Of a DNA stretch of 64,000 bases, positions 36,013 to 48,294 are shown piece by piece. A program made the position numbers and the translations under genes. Under the pieces are notes generated by a model. The model did not search any database. It was not told the DNA's origin and saw only the letters and a list, made by a program, of their open reading frames with translations. The DNA is taken from the NCBI GenBank assembly GCA_000697665.1, contig KL197768.1:24382-88381 (forward strand). The letters are read 5' to 3'. Origin of the DNA: Jaapia argillacea MUCL 33604 (taxonomy: Eukaryota > Basidiomycota > Agaricomycetes > Jaapiales > Jaapiaceae). Numbering within the stretch: position 1 is the first letter of the stretch; each line of letters begins with the position of its first letter.

Positions 36013-39000
36013 TTACTTAAAGCGCGAGGAGAATACACGTGAAAAAAAATTCTTTGTAGCTCGAACCGGTCTGCCCGGAGGCGAAGGGACCCTACCCAAT
36101 CTCACTTCCATCTCATTCATCTCCTTCAAATCCTCAGGCCGGCCGAGGGAATTGTACCGTGACTTGAGGTGTTTGATGAGTCTATCGACTCGTTCATCGG
36201 TTGCGGATCCTGGATAGAGATTCAGAGCTTCACGGAGAAGTACGATTGACTCATCCAAATCATACATCTGGCCATTGTGGCGAAATCTATCTTGGAGATG
36301 GGTGGCGAAGCGAGTGAGTGATTGAGCGCGATCTTCATTCATGTCTGGTCGAAGCACTAGGGCTTCGCGATTGAAATGGATAGCTTCCTCCAAATCTCTA
36401 AGATGACCTCCATTTTTGAATCGTCCGACAAGGTCGAGGGCAAGGTTTTCCAGTGAACGAGCACGATCTGCATTGGGCTGAGGTCGGAGTTCCAGTACTT
36501 CACGACCCAACTTTACTGCTTCCTCCAAATCTCCAAGGTCTCCGGAATGCTTGAATCGACTGGCAAGGACAAAGGCAAGGTTGTACAGTGAGCCAGCACG
36601 ATCTCCATTTGGCTCAGGTCGGAGTACCAGTGCTTCACGGCCCAACTTTACTGCCTCCTCCAAATCTCCAAGGTCTCCGGAATGCTTGAATCGACTGGAA
36701 AGGACAAAGGCAAGGTGGTGCAGTGAACCAGCACGATTTGCATTGGGTTCAGGTCGGAGTTCCAGTGCCTCACGGTCCAACTTTACTGCTTCCTCCAAAT
36801 CTCCAAGGTCTCCAGAATGCTTGAATCGATGGCCAAGGTAAAAGGCAAGGGATTGGAGTATCCAGGCCCTATCACTATTAGGTTCTGGTTGAAGAGTAAG
36901 AGCATCTCGACACAACTTGACTGCCTTTTCCAACTCCTCAAGTTGACCAGTACATTCAAATTGATGAAAGTGCTGTCTTACACCAAAGTACAGCAACTCA
37001 ACTGGGTCAGTAAGTGTCAGCCGAGATCTGACCGAATATGGACCAAAGTAACTTACATTCAACCTTGGACTTTTCTCTTGCAAGACTAGTTGGAGGTAAA
37101 ACTTTAGGTTCCTCCTGTAGTTCTGGGTTGAGGAGCATATTGTTGCTGCCACTGTGAAAGAATATGAATTAGCCAGATTTGAGGGGTAGTTTGGTGCACA
37201 CCCATCTGATGTGCTAATGTAATCAGTCAATATGACTTGCCTCAAACTCCCTTGACTGTCATCCAAGCTAGCCATGGAAGGATCTCTGTCCTGGAGGGTA
37301 GCACTAATGGGCTGACCAGGTTGATGCAAGGTAATCGCGAGATGTTCAGAATGTTGGGGTGTTTGGTCAGAGTAGTAGTGAAGACTGGTGACTTTCTTGG
37401 AGACATCACTTTGGATATCATTGTATGGCTCTTGCTCAACAGTATGGCTAATGGGCTGATGGATGGGTTGTGAGGGGGTTGTCATATCTTTGGAGAATTG
37501 GGGTATGTTATTGGAGTAGTGAAGACTGGTGGGGGTTCTGGAGATGTTGGTTGGGATCTCCTGTAAACTGATAGGAGGAATAGTGGGTTGATGGAGAGCA
37601 GCTATGATGTGCTCAGGGGATTGTGGTATGCTGTCGGAAGAGTGAAGACTGGTGAGAGTACTGGGATTGTTGCTTTGTAGATCAACAGATGACTGTAGAC
37701 CAATGGGGGAGATGGGTTGAGTGATCTGGCGTGAGGCCACCATTCGAGAGTCACTGAGCCAGGGCATGTGATTGGAGTAGTGTAGACTGGTAACAGTTCT
37801 GAAGGCACCGTTTTGGAGACCATCAGTCGACCGTGGCTCGACAGCATCCAGTGCTGACACTATGGTCAAAACATCATCCTGTGTGCCTTCAGATGAAACA
37901 ACAACTCTCCGTCTCCTTGCAGCACGCCGCAGGAGTAAAGTGTGCTCCATTTCCGTGTAGTATTTGTGTAGTGAATCAAGGCAGTGGGCAAGGTCACTCG
38001 CGCAAGGTCTTGAACTCGGTTCATGGCTCCAACATTCCATCACGAGAGACCACATGGCATCATCCAAACCACACAGTTCAATCTCTTCATCGGTCGGTCG
38101 TGGCGGACGGTGTTTTCGCTCCGTAACTTCGACGAATATCACCGGATGGGTTAGTCCAGAAAATGGTGAGCGCCCGGAGAATATCTAAACAGAATTAAGA
38201 TTGACAAAGCAAAGTTAATATTAAAAGCTTACTTCGTAAATGGTCATACCAAAGCTATACACGTCGGACATTTTGTTCCCCAACGTAGCACCAACCATAC
38301 ATTCTGGAGCCATCCACGGAAATGTCCCTCCTGGTTTGTCCCGCATACTCCTGACACTATTCGACTGCGAGAGCTCCCTAACTCGAGATAGCCCAAAATC
38401 AGACAAGCATGCGGTTCCTCGTTCGTCCACTAGTATATTACACTGATTCGAAATGTTGGCTTCCAAATATTACACCGATAGATAAGGAAACTCACCCCTT
38501 TGAGATCGCCGTGGATGACTGAATGCCGATGTAAGTGTTGCAATCCCAGGGAAGCCTCATAGAGCTGCAAATAGCGTCCATGATGAACACTAATTCGCAG
38601 GGAGAACAATCTGGATACTAACCAATTTCGGTCGACTAGCCTCGGGGTTGAGGTCAAAGAACTCGCGAGCATCGCCTTTCTGCTTATGGGCTGACACGAG
38701 AAATAGTGGGTCTGACGAGGAGTTGTAGCCGTAAAACTCCAGGATGTTGGGGTGTCGGAGGGACTGCCAGACGGCAACTTCCTGCTGCAAGAGCTGGAGC
38801 CGGGGATGAGAACCAAGAAGAACGAAACTAAGCAAACTGACTTTTGGAGGAATGCCTCTCAGCAAGACTTTGATCGCCACAGTGTGACCTCCCCAGCTCC
38901 CACGGTACACATCTCCAAATCCTCCTTGGCCAAGGAGGGTATTGCGATCGATCTCTACTTCGTCGGCATTGATTACAAAGGTGTTTGATGGCGTTGTCAT

Positions 39001-39027
39001 CGTTCCGGTCCGACTTGGACGTTGCAT
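36013..39027 (-). CDS. Protein kinase - linker - TPR protein, gene 3
   Basis: Exons 38842..39027, 38623..38793, 38496..38564, 38233..38442, 37202..38184, 37057..37151 and 36013..37001 give exactly 900 aa. The intron at 37152-37201 has no counterpart in gene 2 but is at about the same place as one in gene 1. The kinase has GQGGFGDV, Lys53, HGDLK (Asp139) and DFG 157-159, with APE in the activation segment; it is complete. The linker (~280-590) holds at least four TSLHYS-like motifs spaced ~40-55 aa apart. The TPR part (~573-860) has about six units; three of them are nearly identical, encoded by 135-bp repeats at 36521-36925. The C-terminal tail is NFFSRVFSSRFK, as in gene 2. It is the closest paralogue of gene 2. 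Confidence 0.85.
36521..36925 (-). repeat. Three 135-bp nearly identical TPR-coding units
   Basis: Units start at 36521, 36656 and 36791, each beginning TCCTCCAAATCTCCAAGGTC on the plus strand, and encode 45-aa TPR-like units (GDLGDLEEAVKLGREAL type). They are far more alike to each other than to the outer units, which indicates recent duplication or gene conversion. Confidence 0.8.
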
Positions 39028-39240
39028 CGCAGGCTCCGGGTCCTTGGGTAGTAAGATCGACGAGGCTGATGGAAAGGGAAACCGCCAATGATTCGGGAGC
39101 AGTGCAGGCAGTTCAGTTCGAGTATGAGTTTAGCGGATAGCGCTGGACATTTGTCGATGCAGCAGCGAAGAATCTGGAAATACTGATATGCGAATGTCGG
39201 GACCTGGGTAATGGGCGTTGCGAAGGACGAGGTAGCACAA

Positions 39241-39774
39241 GCGCCAGTTATGGTTGAATTTTTTTTTCTTCTCACCGCTGTCAGCCATAGACGCCGAAGA
39301 TTCGACCTTTAGCGCCAGCGTATTCAGGCGATTTGCCTGCATGCAAGATTGTCGACGTGAGCCTGAGCTTGGAGTTGGGTCGCATTAGGTTCAGTGTTGC
39401 TCATCGACCAGAGCCTGAGGTCAAATTGTCAATGCAGGTGGGTCGGATGATGGAATAGGGATGGCTAACGCAGTGGGATCGAAATCCATGTCATCCATAT
39501 TTGTATCTCCTTTACTCATCGATAAAGGTACACTAGCGCTTTCGTTTTCTACGGGGCTACTGGCAGGTGAGTCGGAGGCAAAGAGCACTAGATCTTTGAG
39601 GGTCCTAAGAAAAGGCTCAAGAAGAACGGTGAAAACCGCCCGACATGAAGTACGTTCGGAGTCCAATACATACGAGTCCAAGAAATCTGCACGTCCCATT
39701 ATTTGCGCTGGGCGCTGTAAGATCTTTCGTCGAGCTCCATCCGAACCCAACCCATCCCTCCTGAGTTCTCATGT
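39241..39774. other. Upstream of kinase gene 3; degenerate frames
   Basis: Partly similar to 29240-29420. A minus-strand frame at 39421-39750 (ending LAIPIPSSDPPALTI) shares a short peptide, KGDxNxxDMxFD, with a frame near 29250-29330, so both probably descend from one gene. No complete gene can be built. Confidence 0.35.
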
Positions 39775-40240
39775 CTCCGCCAGGATGATTAAACTCGGAG
39801 CGGCAGACTCTGGTAGATTGCAAACGAGCGAGATTACCGGAGGATTGTTCGACCAATATCGATCTGGTACAGGTAAATGGATGACGGCGTGACTAAACGC
39901 CACCAATTTCAGATTCCCTCGGGCTGTGGGGGGAGAGGAGATAGTAAGATGGTGTTGAGATTGAACCAAAACGAAGAAAGGCCTCACTTTGGTCGACACT
40001 TCCACATCCCAGCGCGTCGGAACGCAAGCTCTCCCAAAACCGATCACATATACAAGCCCAGGTGGCAATGGTTCACGAGCGAAATCGCCGAAACGCAGAT
40101 CTGCAAACGGCTCATGTCAACTGAATTCTCTCACCGACGTCACAGCACGAAGATCAACCTACAAGCAAATGTCACTGATGGACAAGAGACCTAACCCCAT
40201 TGAAATGAACGACTCCACGTCATAACCAGAACCGGGACCC
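39775..40240. repeat. Degenerate duplicated block, copy 2 (partner at 13450-14000)
   Basis: See 13450. This copy has a cleaner minus-strand reading (PPVISLVCNLPESAAPSLII) but still carries stops. Confidence 0.5.
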
Positions 40241-42014
40241 CCAACCCTCATAATTAGCTACCGATACATCACACCCACTCCGTCGTCGGGTTCGGGAGTC
40301 GCGTGTCGTTCCTGTGGCGGGTAAGTCATTGACGATGAGTAACTTCAGTGTACGGAAGAAGAGTAGTTTCAGTGGGCGGACGAGAAGGTGGAGTGGAGTG
40401 GAGAGGCGTGTAAGATGAAGGTGAACGATGGAGCGACCAGAGATACTCCTAGAGTCGAATCGCTAGGTGAGGGAAGAATGCAGCGATGATGACAAGAGCT
40501 GACTACGAACACTTGGAATCCGGGACGAATGGCACCTGATTACGGAGTAGTAGAACCTACCACTCCAACGACATATTTCGAGTGTGCCGAGGCAGAAAGG
40601 TTTCAAGGATGATACTGATATGAAAATATAGCGATCAATCTGGGGTACAATGGGGTCGAAGCGAAAAGCTTACTGTAGGGCAGTTGTTACGATCTCCATG
40701 TCCAGCTACCACAGCGAGTCTCGCCGCTTCCCTTCAAAGATCTGATGACCAACGAAGCCTATCAGAATACCAGTCTTCGTGAGACCATACCGAGTGTGGC
40801 GAAAAAGGAGGGATGAGTGGTCGCCGACTACCACAGCAGTAACCAGGCAGGATGGGGATGCAAAGAAAGGGTACCGGATATGGGACCGTAATGAATTCGA
40901 TTGCGGGAAATATCAAGTTTGTAAAATGTGCACAGTTGGGTTCCTTGAATGTTGATATCGAAGACAAGAAGCGTAACACCTTGGAATCCAGCGAGAGGAA
41001 GTCAGTAAGATCAAGAACTCGGGCCAATATCGATTGAGAGTGATAATGACTCACAAGTTCGGATGAAAGGTTCATTGGAGCGAGCTGTGTCAACGATCCC
41101 CGACTAAGCTTCACTATCCACCCAATACCACATTTCCTCGTACAATAACCACGCGCTCCCCATCTCTAAAACCCTTCTTGACTTCATCCCGAGCGTCTCC
41201 AGACGTCGATCTCTTGCAACTCCCAACCCGTCTCCACGTCATAGTCGCCCTCAAGTTCCCAACTCCCAACTCGCTTCGCACCATCCCCACCTCCAACCCT
41301 TCAAAAACTCCTCCCAACCACTCCAATCACATCTCCCTAGACTGCTTTTGGACTTAGACTACGCGGCACCCCGACTAGGACCCCGAAACAACACTTCGAC
41401 CTAGGAGGCGTTCCTCGACGGAATCTCGTCGATACTTAGCTTTATAGTTATCATATATCATCTAGAACTAAACCTGAGCCCCGTCCTGGTATAGTAAAGA
41501 ACGGAAAACGAATAGATGGCCTCCGGGAGCTAGGATATTCGCTCCGCGATGGCTAGGCAGAAAGCCGGTGGAGACGCGCCAGGGAAGGCGTCGCCGAGTA
41601 CCGCAAAGGCGTCAGGTGCGAAAGTTATTGATAGGCCGACCAGAGGAAAGGCGGCGGAGGAGCCGCTTCAGTAAAATGAAGTATCCCGGCTGAGTAGACA
41701 CTCGAAGGGACACTGACTAGTATTCACACTAGTTGAGCATAGAATAATATATTGACTTGTATCTACGACTACATGTAGTGACCAATTCTACTGCTACTAG
41801 TTTTCCGGGTGAGTCAGACGGCTACTTCAGCTATGACTATATCCATCGACTAGAAAGAGTCGATCTGTCATCAAACGAAGCCGAAATCATCGTAAGTCAA
41901 CTGACCGAACGGCAGAGGCACCCAATACTTCCAGTCGTCACCGCTAGTCAAATTAAGCCAGTCGAATGAATGAATCAGACGAGAAGTCGGTCTTGTCAGT
42001 TAGTCGTAAGCATG
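40241..42014. other. Gene-poor boundary between host and transposon regions
   Basis: No full gene is seen. A 41-codon plus-strand frame at 41549-41674 (MARQKAGGDAPGKASP) has the Lys/Ala/Gly-rich look of the start of a transposon protein, but nothing follows it. From about 41.7 kb the sequence becomes rich in CTAGTCG-type motifs, which also occur at the right ends of the elements. Confidence 0.3.
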
Positions 42015-42027
42015 AAGTTGGCGTGGC

Positions 42028-42215
42028 TAGTTGGGTGAGGGGTAGCCAGTATTCGGAGTCGAAGGATCCAGTCGAAAGGATGAGTCGCCTTCGCTAGTCG
42101 CTTGTATAAAGTCCGCGTATGGGTCGAGTGTGGGTAGCCAGTATGAGGAGTCGAAGGATCCAGTCGAAAGGATGAGTCGCCTTCACTAGTCGCGTGTATA
42201 AAGCCGGCGTCGCTA
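42028..42215. repeat. Tandem 96-bp repeat at the left flank of the Plavaka element
   Basis: Two copies, each with GGGTAGCCAGTAT, GTCGAAGGATCCAGTCGAAA and a run to TCGCTAGTCG or TCACTAGTCG. A third, more diverged copy in the same orientation lies to the right of the element at about 48721-48780. These are likely subterminal repeats of the element. Confidence 0.55.
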
Positions 42216-42414
42216 GTCAAACGAATCGAGTCAAACGAATGAATCGGATGAGAAGTCAGTCTTACTAGCCGTAAACATCAGCATTCCCACAAATTTATCG
42301 TCCTCTGAACGGACTGTCAGTCTGGCGTTTCAGAGAGCCAGACCTTTCCAGAGTCCTCAGTATGCCAGGTCACCAGTATAGGTTTCGAGAATCGCTACAT
42401 CACTAGCTGAGAAT

Positions 42415-45400
42415 TTAGAATACAAACTGGTGCAGATGGTGATCGCCATACGTATTAACATAAAATGAGCGGAATGCATCTAAGGTAAATGAGAAATGAA
42501 AATCCTCTGGGAGAAAACCTGAGCCATAGGCGCCAATAAGATGGGCACTACGAGCAAGACAGTCCAGATGAACAACGGCCATACTACGACGCCCGTTACC
42601 AAGATACTCGGGTTTGACAACCCACATGCCCGTAACCTCGTTTGGCTCATCTCCAACCAATTGGAACCACTCGACGAGTGCGCATGGGTACCGCTTTCCG
42701 TCATACGAGAAGGCGAAGAAGAGCTTAACTCGACTGACAACCATTCCCTGCATTCCAGCTACTCCCGCTACTGTTTCAACGAAAACTGTGTCATAGCGAG
42801 CATATTCACCTCGCCAGTTAGGGTTCGAGCGAATGCGCTCGCGGTACATCCCCCCCGCCCCGCAAATGTCGCTGGGAGCATAGAAACGAGCCACAGCTGA
42901 GTGGTAGACATGTACACGCCCATGAAAGCCGGGGCATTGTTCGAGGGGGACATCAGATGAGGGGAGCCCGGAGTCGGGATACAATTGATCATAGAGGAAG
43001 CGGCGAAGGAGGGGGATGAGGGAGGGCTGGTTAATATGGACCGCGAGTTCGCGAAGGCGCTTCGGGTAGCCACGTTCTGGACACTCATATTTCAGTATAC
43101 TGTTTAGGTTGAAGGACTCGGAACATACCTGCTGTGTGTGCTAACTCCACAAAACTCATGACTTTGGGGCCGTCAACTGGGCCGTTTTCTTCACCCTCGT
43201 CTGCATCATCTTCATCTTCACTATCCCTTGGCTCTGGCTCGTAGCCCTCAAGAATTCGCTCTGTGAACCACAATGTGGAGCCCTCCATCAAACCCTTCTT
43301 ATCGAGCACCTGACGTAGCGCAGCCATCTTATCCATACGCTCATTCGTGCGAAGCATCTGCCGCAGAGCTTTGTAACGACTTGATCAGCGCCACGGCTCC
43401 TTGACAGCTTTGATGTGCTTCGATTCGGTTATTGATGAACAGAGTCCGTTTGGGGCGCCAAAAAGGCGAATGCCTCGGATGTAATGTTTGAGGGCGTGTT
43501 GGCGAGGCAGAGAGATATCGTCCTCTCGGACACCTGTGTCAATGAAAATCTGCCGATGGACGTGGAAGCGGGAGAGCGTCTGATCGAGCTCCTCGAGTGC
43601 GGTGGAGTCGAGAGAGTTGCGTTGAGCAATGTAGCAAAAATCCAGGAAGGCAGCGAGGCATTTTACCATGGCGTCGGGTACATGTCCAGTAATCGCCGGT
43701 AGATAAACCTGGTATTGTGGTGTGAAAATTTGTTGTTTGACAGTGAGAAAGTTGGAAAATACCTTCATGAGTGCTTTCGAGTCATCTCCAGTCCATTGCG
43801 TGAAGTCTCGGCCATCAGGAAACCGACGTAATCCTGGGAACGCTGGAACTGCCGCAATTCTGCGAGATATAGCTGATGAACACCGGGGACACAATACATA
43901 CGAGGAGCATACACACGCACCGCCGGTCAATATCTTCAATGATCTGGAAGGCTCCAGATTCGCCATGCGCTAAGACGAGATATTCGTTGACCCACGCCAC
44001 GATGTGATCCTTAAATGTGCCTTTGATAACTTGATGGAGGAGATCCGGCGATATCAGCTGGTGGATGTCGGCACGGGAAAACCCATGAGTGAACGGCTAG
44101 ATTGCGTTCAGATAAAGTAAAGTCAAAATTACGGGAACGACGTACCACAACATCAGCTCGAATGCCGAAGTCATCCCAAAGAACACCGGGATCAAAGATG
44201 CTGATGTAGTATTCTGTCTTTGCCGCTGTGCGTCGCTGAGCATCAGGATCATCGAGATTGTCTGGTTGGGCATTGCACCTTTGGTAGGGGGTATTGTTGA
44301 GGGAATGGTAACAATATAATTCGATGACAGCTTACTTGGGGCACCAGCCCTGAACGATACCACAGAGCCACACTTGCTCTGGGTAATCCGCGATGTATGG
44401 GCCAAGTCCATAGATTGCGCATCGAAAGTGGCCATCTGCACAGCAGACCACCTCCAGAGTAGTCATCCAATTCTTGAGGGGATGGAAGACACGTGCGAGA
44501 CAAGCATGATACATCTGGCGGCAGAATTTCTGGTACGCTGGCTTGCGTCGATGTTTCTTGGATGCTGTGGGGAAGTAGCCGTGAGTAAGGGAGCTTCTGA
44601 TTGCAGACGAGAAAAAAAATGTCTCACTCTTTGGGATGGGGAGAAATGCGACGGGCAAGACGCTGTTACTATGGCCACGTCGAGCAGTATTGGTGAGGTT
44701 ACCTGGAGACATATAGACTGGATGATATTCTTGATGTCCTGTTGCGACCGAACACGTTGTCTTATCGCTGCCAGCAACGATTGGGACGAACATTGCTCCG
44801 TGTGTTTGCGGATCCTTGGCGATAATGTCCTGAATGTAGAGAAATTTAGGTATACAAGAAGAAAATATTTTGAAACGCACTTACTGATTGGCTCCATGCG
44901 AAATCCGCCGACATGAGACTTGAATACACCCTTTTTCCCGCCTTATTGAACTGACAGTACGCAACTTTGTTCTGTTCCTTCTTGAAGGACTGAGTCATGA
45001 GTTGATTTTGAAGGACGAGGCGAGCGTCGCGCATACAGAGCTCGTAGGTTTCGGTCATCCACTTTGGAGGAGTCCCGGCAGGTAGAGGACCTTGGTAGCG
45101 AATCATATGGACTTTCCATGGTGCACTACCATGTTGAATTCCATCAATCATCGCATAGAGTTCGGCTGTATTTTTCCAAGGAGAGCTGGCGTCAAAGCGG
45201 CGGAAGCTGGCAGCCCAGGTGTTGAGTGACTTGTTAATTACTCCCGCAGATGTTTGCGCTTCGACGAAATGTAGATTTGCAAAGTCGAACTCGATTCGAT
45301 CTTCAAAAGGGTGAAAAGGATTGTCGTGATTGATATTTGCATCGGCAGCAGGTGGTGGTGGAGGGGGTGCATCATTGGGGAGGAAAGCGCCGTCCTGGTT

Positions 45401-45623
45401 ACACTTTCTGGCTATTTTCGAGATTAGAAAAATAAAATCAACTTGAGAAGCCATGAAACTCACCGGTCAGTTTAGGATGATAGTGGTAGGTAAAAGAATC
45501 TTCAGGGTCATTCTCGTCATTGCCTTGAGGTGGGGTAATTTCTCGATGCATAGTATTGAGGTGTTGTGTCCGACCACCATCAGATTTTAGAACGCGGGGG
45601 CATTGGGGGCAAGGAAATGACAT
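42415..45623 (-). pseudogene. Plavaka-type DNA transposase, one in-frame TGA
   Basis: Nine exons join in phase: 45464..45623, 44885..45411, 44628..44829, 44336..44564, 44146..44278, 43921..44096, 43763..43859, 43129..43708 and 42415..43076. They give 922 codons. The start MSFPCPQCPRVL leads a C2H2-like finger. Family blocks follow in order: ADFAWSQSDIIA, VAGSDKTTCSVATG, ADGHFRCAIYGLGPYIADYP, FSRADIHQLISPDLLHQ, QWTGDDSKALMK, FGAPNGLCSSITESKH and, near the end, YHSAVARFYAPSDICG. These match fungal Plavaka transposases, which cut and paste DNA in the nucleus. The only lesion I find is TGA at 43385-43387 in EPWR-TGA-SSRYKAL, where family members have Arg. It is probably dead but very recently so. 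Confidence 0.85.
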
Positions 45624-45796
45624 TTGTATCAATAGAATTCGTGCAGTTGTAGAAATCAGGCAGGGGGGCTTTGGGAGAGAAGAAAGAAAAATGAACAGTG
45701 TGGTATAGCGGTCAAGGTTGTGGCGAGGACAAACACCAACACACATTGGACTTAGAGACAGTTTTTGACCAGTCTGTACTTACACACAACCACGCC
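45624..45796. promoter_or_regulatory. Bidirectional promoter of the Plavaka gene pair
   Basis: Only 173 bp separate the two divergent start codons, so one short region must drive both the transposase (left) and its companion (right). I see no clear TATA box. Confidence 0.5.
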
Positions 45797-48294
45797 ATGT
45801 CTCAGCCCCCTCGTCGGTCATCGGCTCGTCAAAAAAATGTTCCTGCAGCATCTGTCGGTGCAGATATGCTTCCTAACCCTCTCAAATCTACATCAGCTAT
45901 CACCTCTGGGTCAGGGCAAATTAAATTTAAACTCACTATTCCAGCTCAGCAACCAGATGCTGGCGTCACTGAAGGTGACAAAATCAATGGCCCAGCCCCC
46001 CCTGAAAATCAGCCACAACCGAAAAAGCGAACCAGAGCCCCAAGTATCCCAGCTCAAGATCTTCCCGTGGATACACCATCAAAGCCCCCTGCTAAAAGAG
46101 CCAGAGGAAAAGGGGCGCAGAAAACAAATGATCTTGTGGATCTCCAGGAAGATGTCTCACCCAAGAATACCCCCCGTATATCCCAGATCCCAGCCCAACC
46201 AAAGCCGCCTCTGCCTCCTCGATCACCAGCTCCTTTTTGCAAAGCAAGACCTGCAGTCCCTGGAGGACCCAACATGCCACGTCCACGACGTACCTCTGAA
46301 GAAGTTCAAAAGGCAGCGCTTGCCAAGGCTGAGGTCGATGCAGAGATTGCAAGGCTTCTAGAGAAGCGAATCCTCCTGGCAGCGCAGGAGGAGATGAATG
46401 ATAGAGAGGCAGAACAGGCTGAGGATCTAGCTGCCCCTTGAAGCCTTGCAGATGTTGATGAGGAAGATGCGGTTAACCAGAATGGGGTTGATGATGTCGA
46501 TGCCGATGTCCGTATGGAGAGGGTGTCAGATGAAGAAGCTATTGCTGAGGCTGAGAGTGGTAAGAAGCAGAAAGCGATGGTGAGTCCCATCAACTTGTGA
46601 GAGAGACGAGACGAGACTAAGGAAGTCTTTTAGCAGAAGAAGAAGAAAAAGGCAGTGAAGGGGGAGACTCAAGCGGCGATTGATGTGGCCAAGAAGAAGC
46701 TTGAGGGTAAAAGTATTGGAAAGAAACCCGTGTAAGTTCTTGAAACCGTCATCTCGTTACCTCACAGCTTAAGGTTATGATGGGATGACGATACACGTGG
46801 GAATGTCCAAACTTCTCCAGATCTACCAAGACTGCAACTGGGTTGGATCCCAACTGGAAGACGAAGGCAGCTTGAGACAACAGTGCCCACAAACCTGAAA
46901 ACCCGGCCATTGGTGGGTTGACGGACAAGGATTTAGATCAGGACAAGCCAATTCTTCCCAAGACGAAAGTGGCTGTTTGCGAGAACGATGTACGTTGAAC
47001 CTTGATTCTGTGAGAGAGCACCACTGATCCACTCCTTAGTTTATCTATATTGGGGGTACGGACTCAGAAGTTGAGGTTGACGCTCCCACACCTACCTCAA
47101 AACAGAAATCACGACCCAAATCCGTGGCCCTTCCTGCATCCAAACAACCCAAAGTCAACCACACGCCCAATCGTCCAAAGGCTGCAAAGAAGGTGGCACA
47201 AGTTGTCACCTCTCTCGTCAAAGCAGAGATTGTTGAATCTCTCCCTCCTCCCCAGGTTCAACCCACTGGTGGCGCCACCGACATTGCGACCTTACCCTTG
47301 TTTGCCCAGTGAGACTGGTACACCCGGTTCCTTCCTACCCTCTATGCGCTCTTTAGCTTCTCGTGAATGCCCTGGCAGGTGTTGTCCCCAGACGACAAAA
47401 TCGCCGTGGTCAAACTCATTCAGAAGATCGTCGACATGTGCTGGCCAGAGTCTGGTTATGTCGTAACGTGGGGTTGTCCCATTCTTATGGCGGTAAGTTG
47501 CTTCATCAGATTGCTTCGCAAATGCACCACTGACTGGTCAATTCAGGCAAAGGATCGTATTTATGACCGCCACTCTCAAATCGGCAAAATTGCCATCACC
47601 CTTGTGCAAGATTTCTTTGCCGCTGAGGAGTACCGAGTCAAACCAGCTGCCGAGATTGCCGCATATGCAAAGTATGCTGTGGCTGGGGGCCTGGCTCTGT
47701 ATGGTATCCCTGCCCCGCAAGGAGTTAATCCTGAATCTGAAGGATACACCGTGAGTCGAGCCTTCTGCCTTGATCGTGTTACCACTCAACCTTGTCCGCA
47801 GCTGCCGGAAGATTTGTATTATTCTACTTTCATTATACAGTCGCTCGCATCGTTCCTGAAGATCACCTGGGGATCTCTTGCTGATCCAGTAGAACACAAT
47901 CCTGATGGCACCCTCAAGCCTCGCCACAATCCAGTTGGAGCACTGGCTATGATCGCGGCTGCCGTAAGCCATCTGCTAGACTCCTATTACCGCTGACTTA
48001 CCTGACTACTGGCAGGTTGAACGCGTGTTCGAAACTTTTTTTACTGGAAAGTATGTCCCGCCGGCTCACAAATTCTCCCAGCTCTGGACTTCGGGGATGG
48101 TCACTGACCACCTCGTCAATACCTGGAGACTCACCCCTCGGCGATGGAAGGAGATTTGAGAAAAGTGTAGTGAAATTAATGGGGCTTTCGATGATGTAGG
48201 GCCGACCTCCAACGAGCTCATGCGCTCCGACAAGTGTCGGGCTTTGTACATTCCAAGCAGCCCTATACCACCTTCTGGCGACGATTCCGATTGA
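45797..48294 (+). pseudogene. Plavaka companion protein, five in-frame TGAs
   Basis: Exons 45797..46579, 46634..46731, 46821..46989, 47040..47492, 47547..47750, 47802..47963 and 48016..48294 give 716 codons with all phases closing. The N-terminal ~300 residues are basic, Pro-rich and disordered (RRSSARQKN, PAKRARGKG), then a Glu/Ala coiled coil (EEVQKAALAKAEVDAEIARL). The C-terminal part (DKIAVVKLIQKIVDMCWPES, AKDRIYDRHSQIGKIAI, YYSTFIIQSLASFLKITWG) is a conserved globular domain of proteins that accompany these transposons in mushrooms; its role is unknown. In-frame TGAs lie at 46439, 46873, 47310, 47364 and 48157. No other break is seen. Confidence 0.7.

Noticed and set aside
41549-41674. 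Start of a gag-like retrotransposon protein
   Set aside because: Only 41 codons with no reverse transcriptase, integrase or paired LTR in the window.
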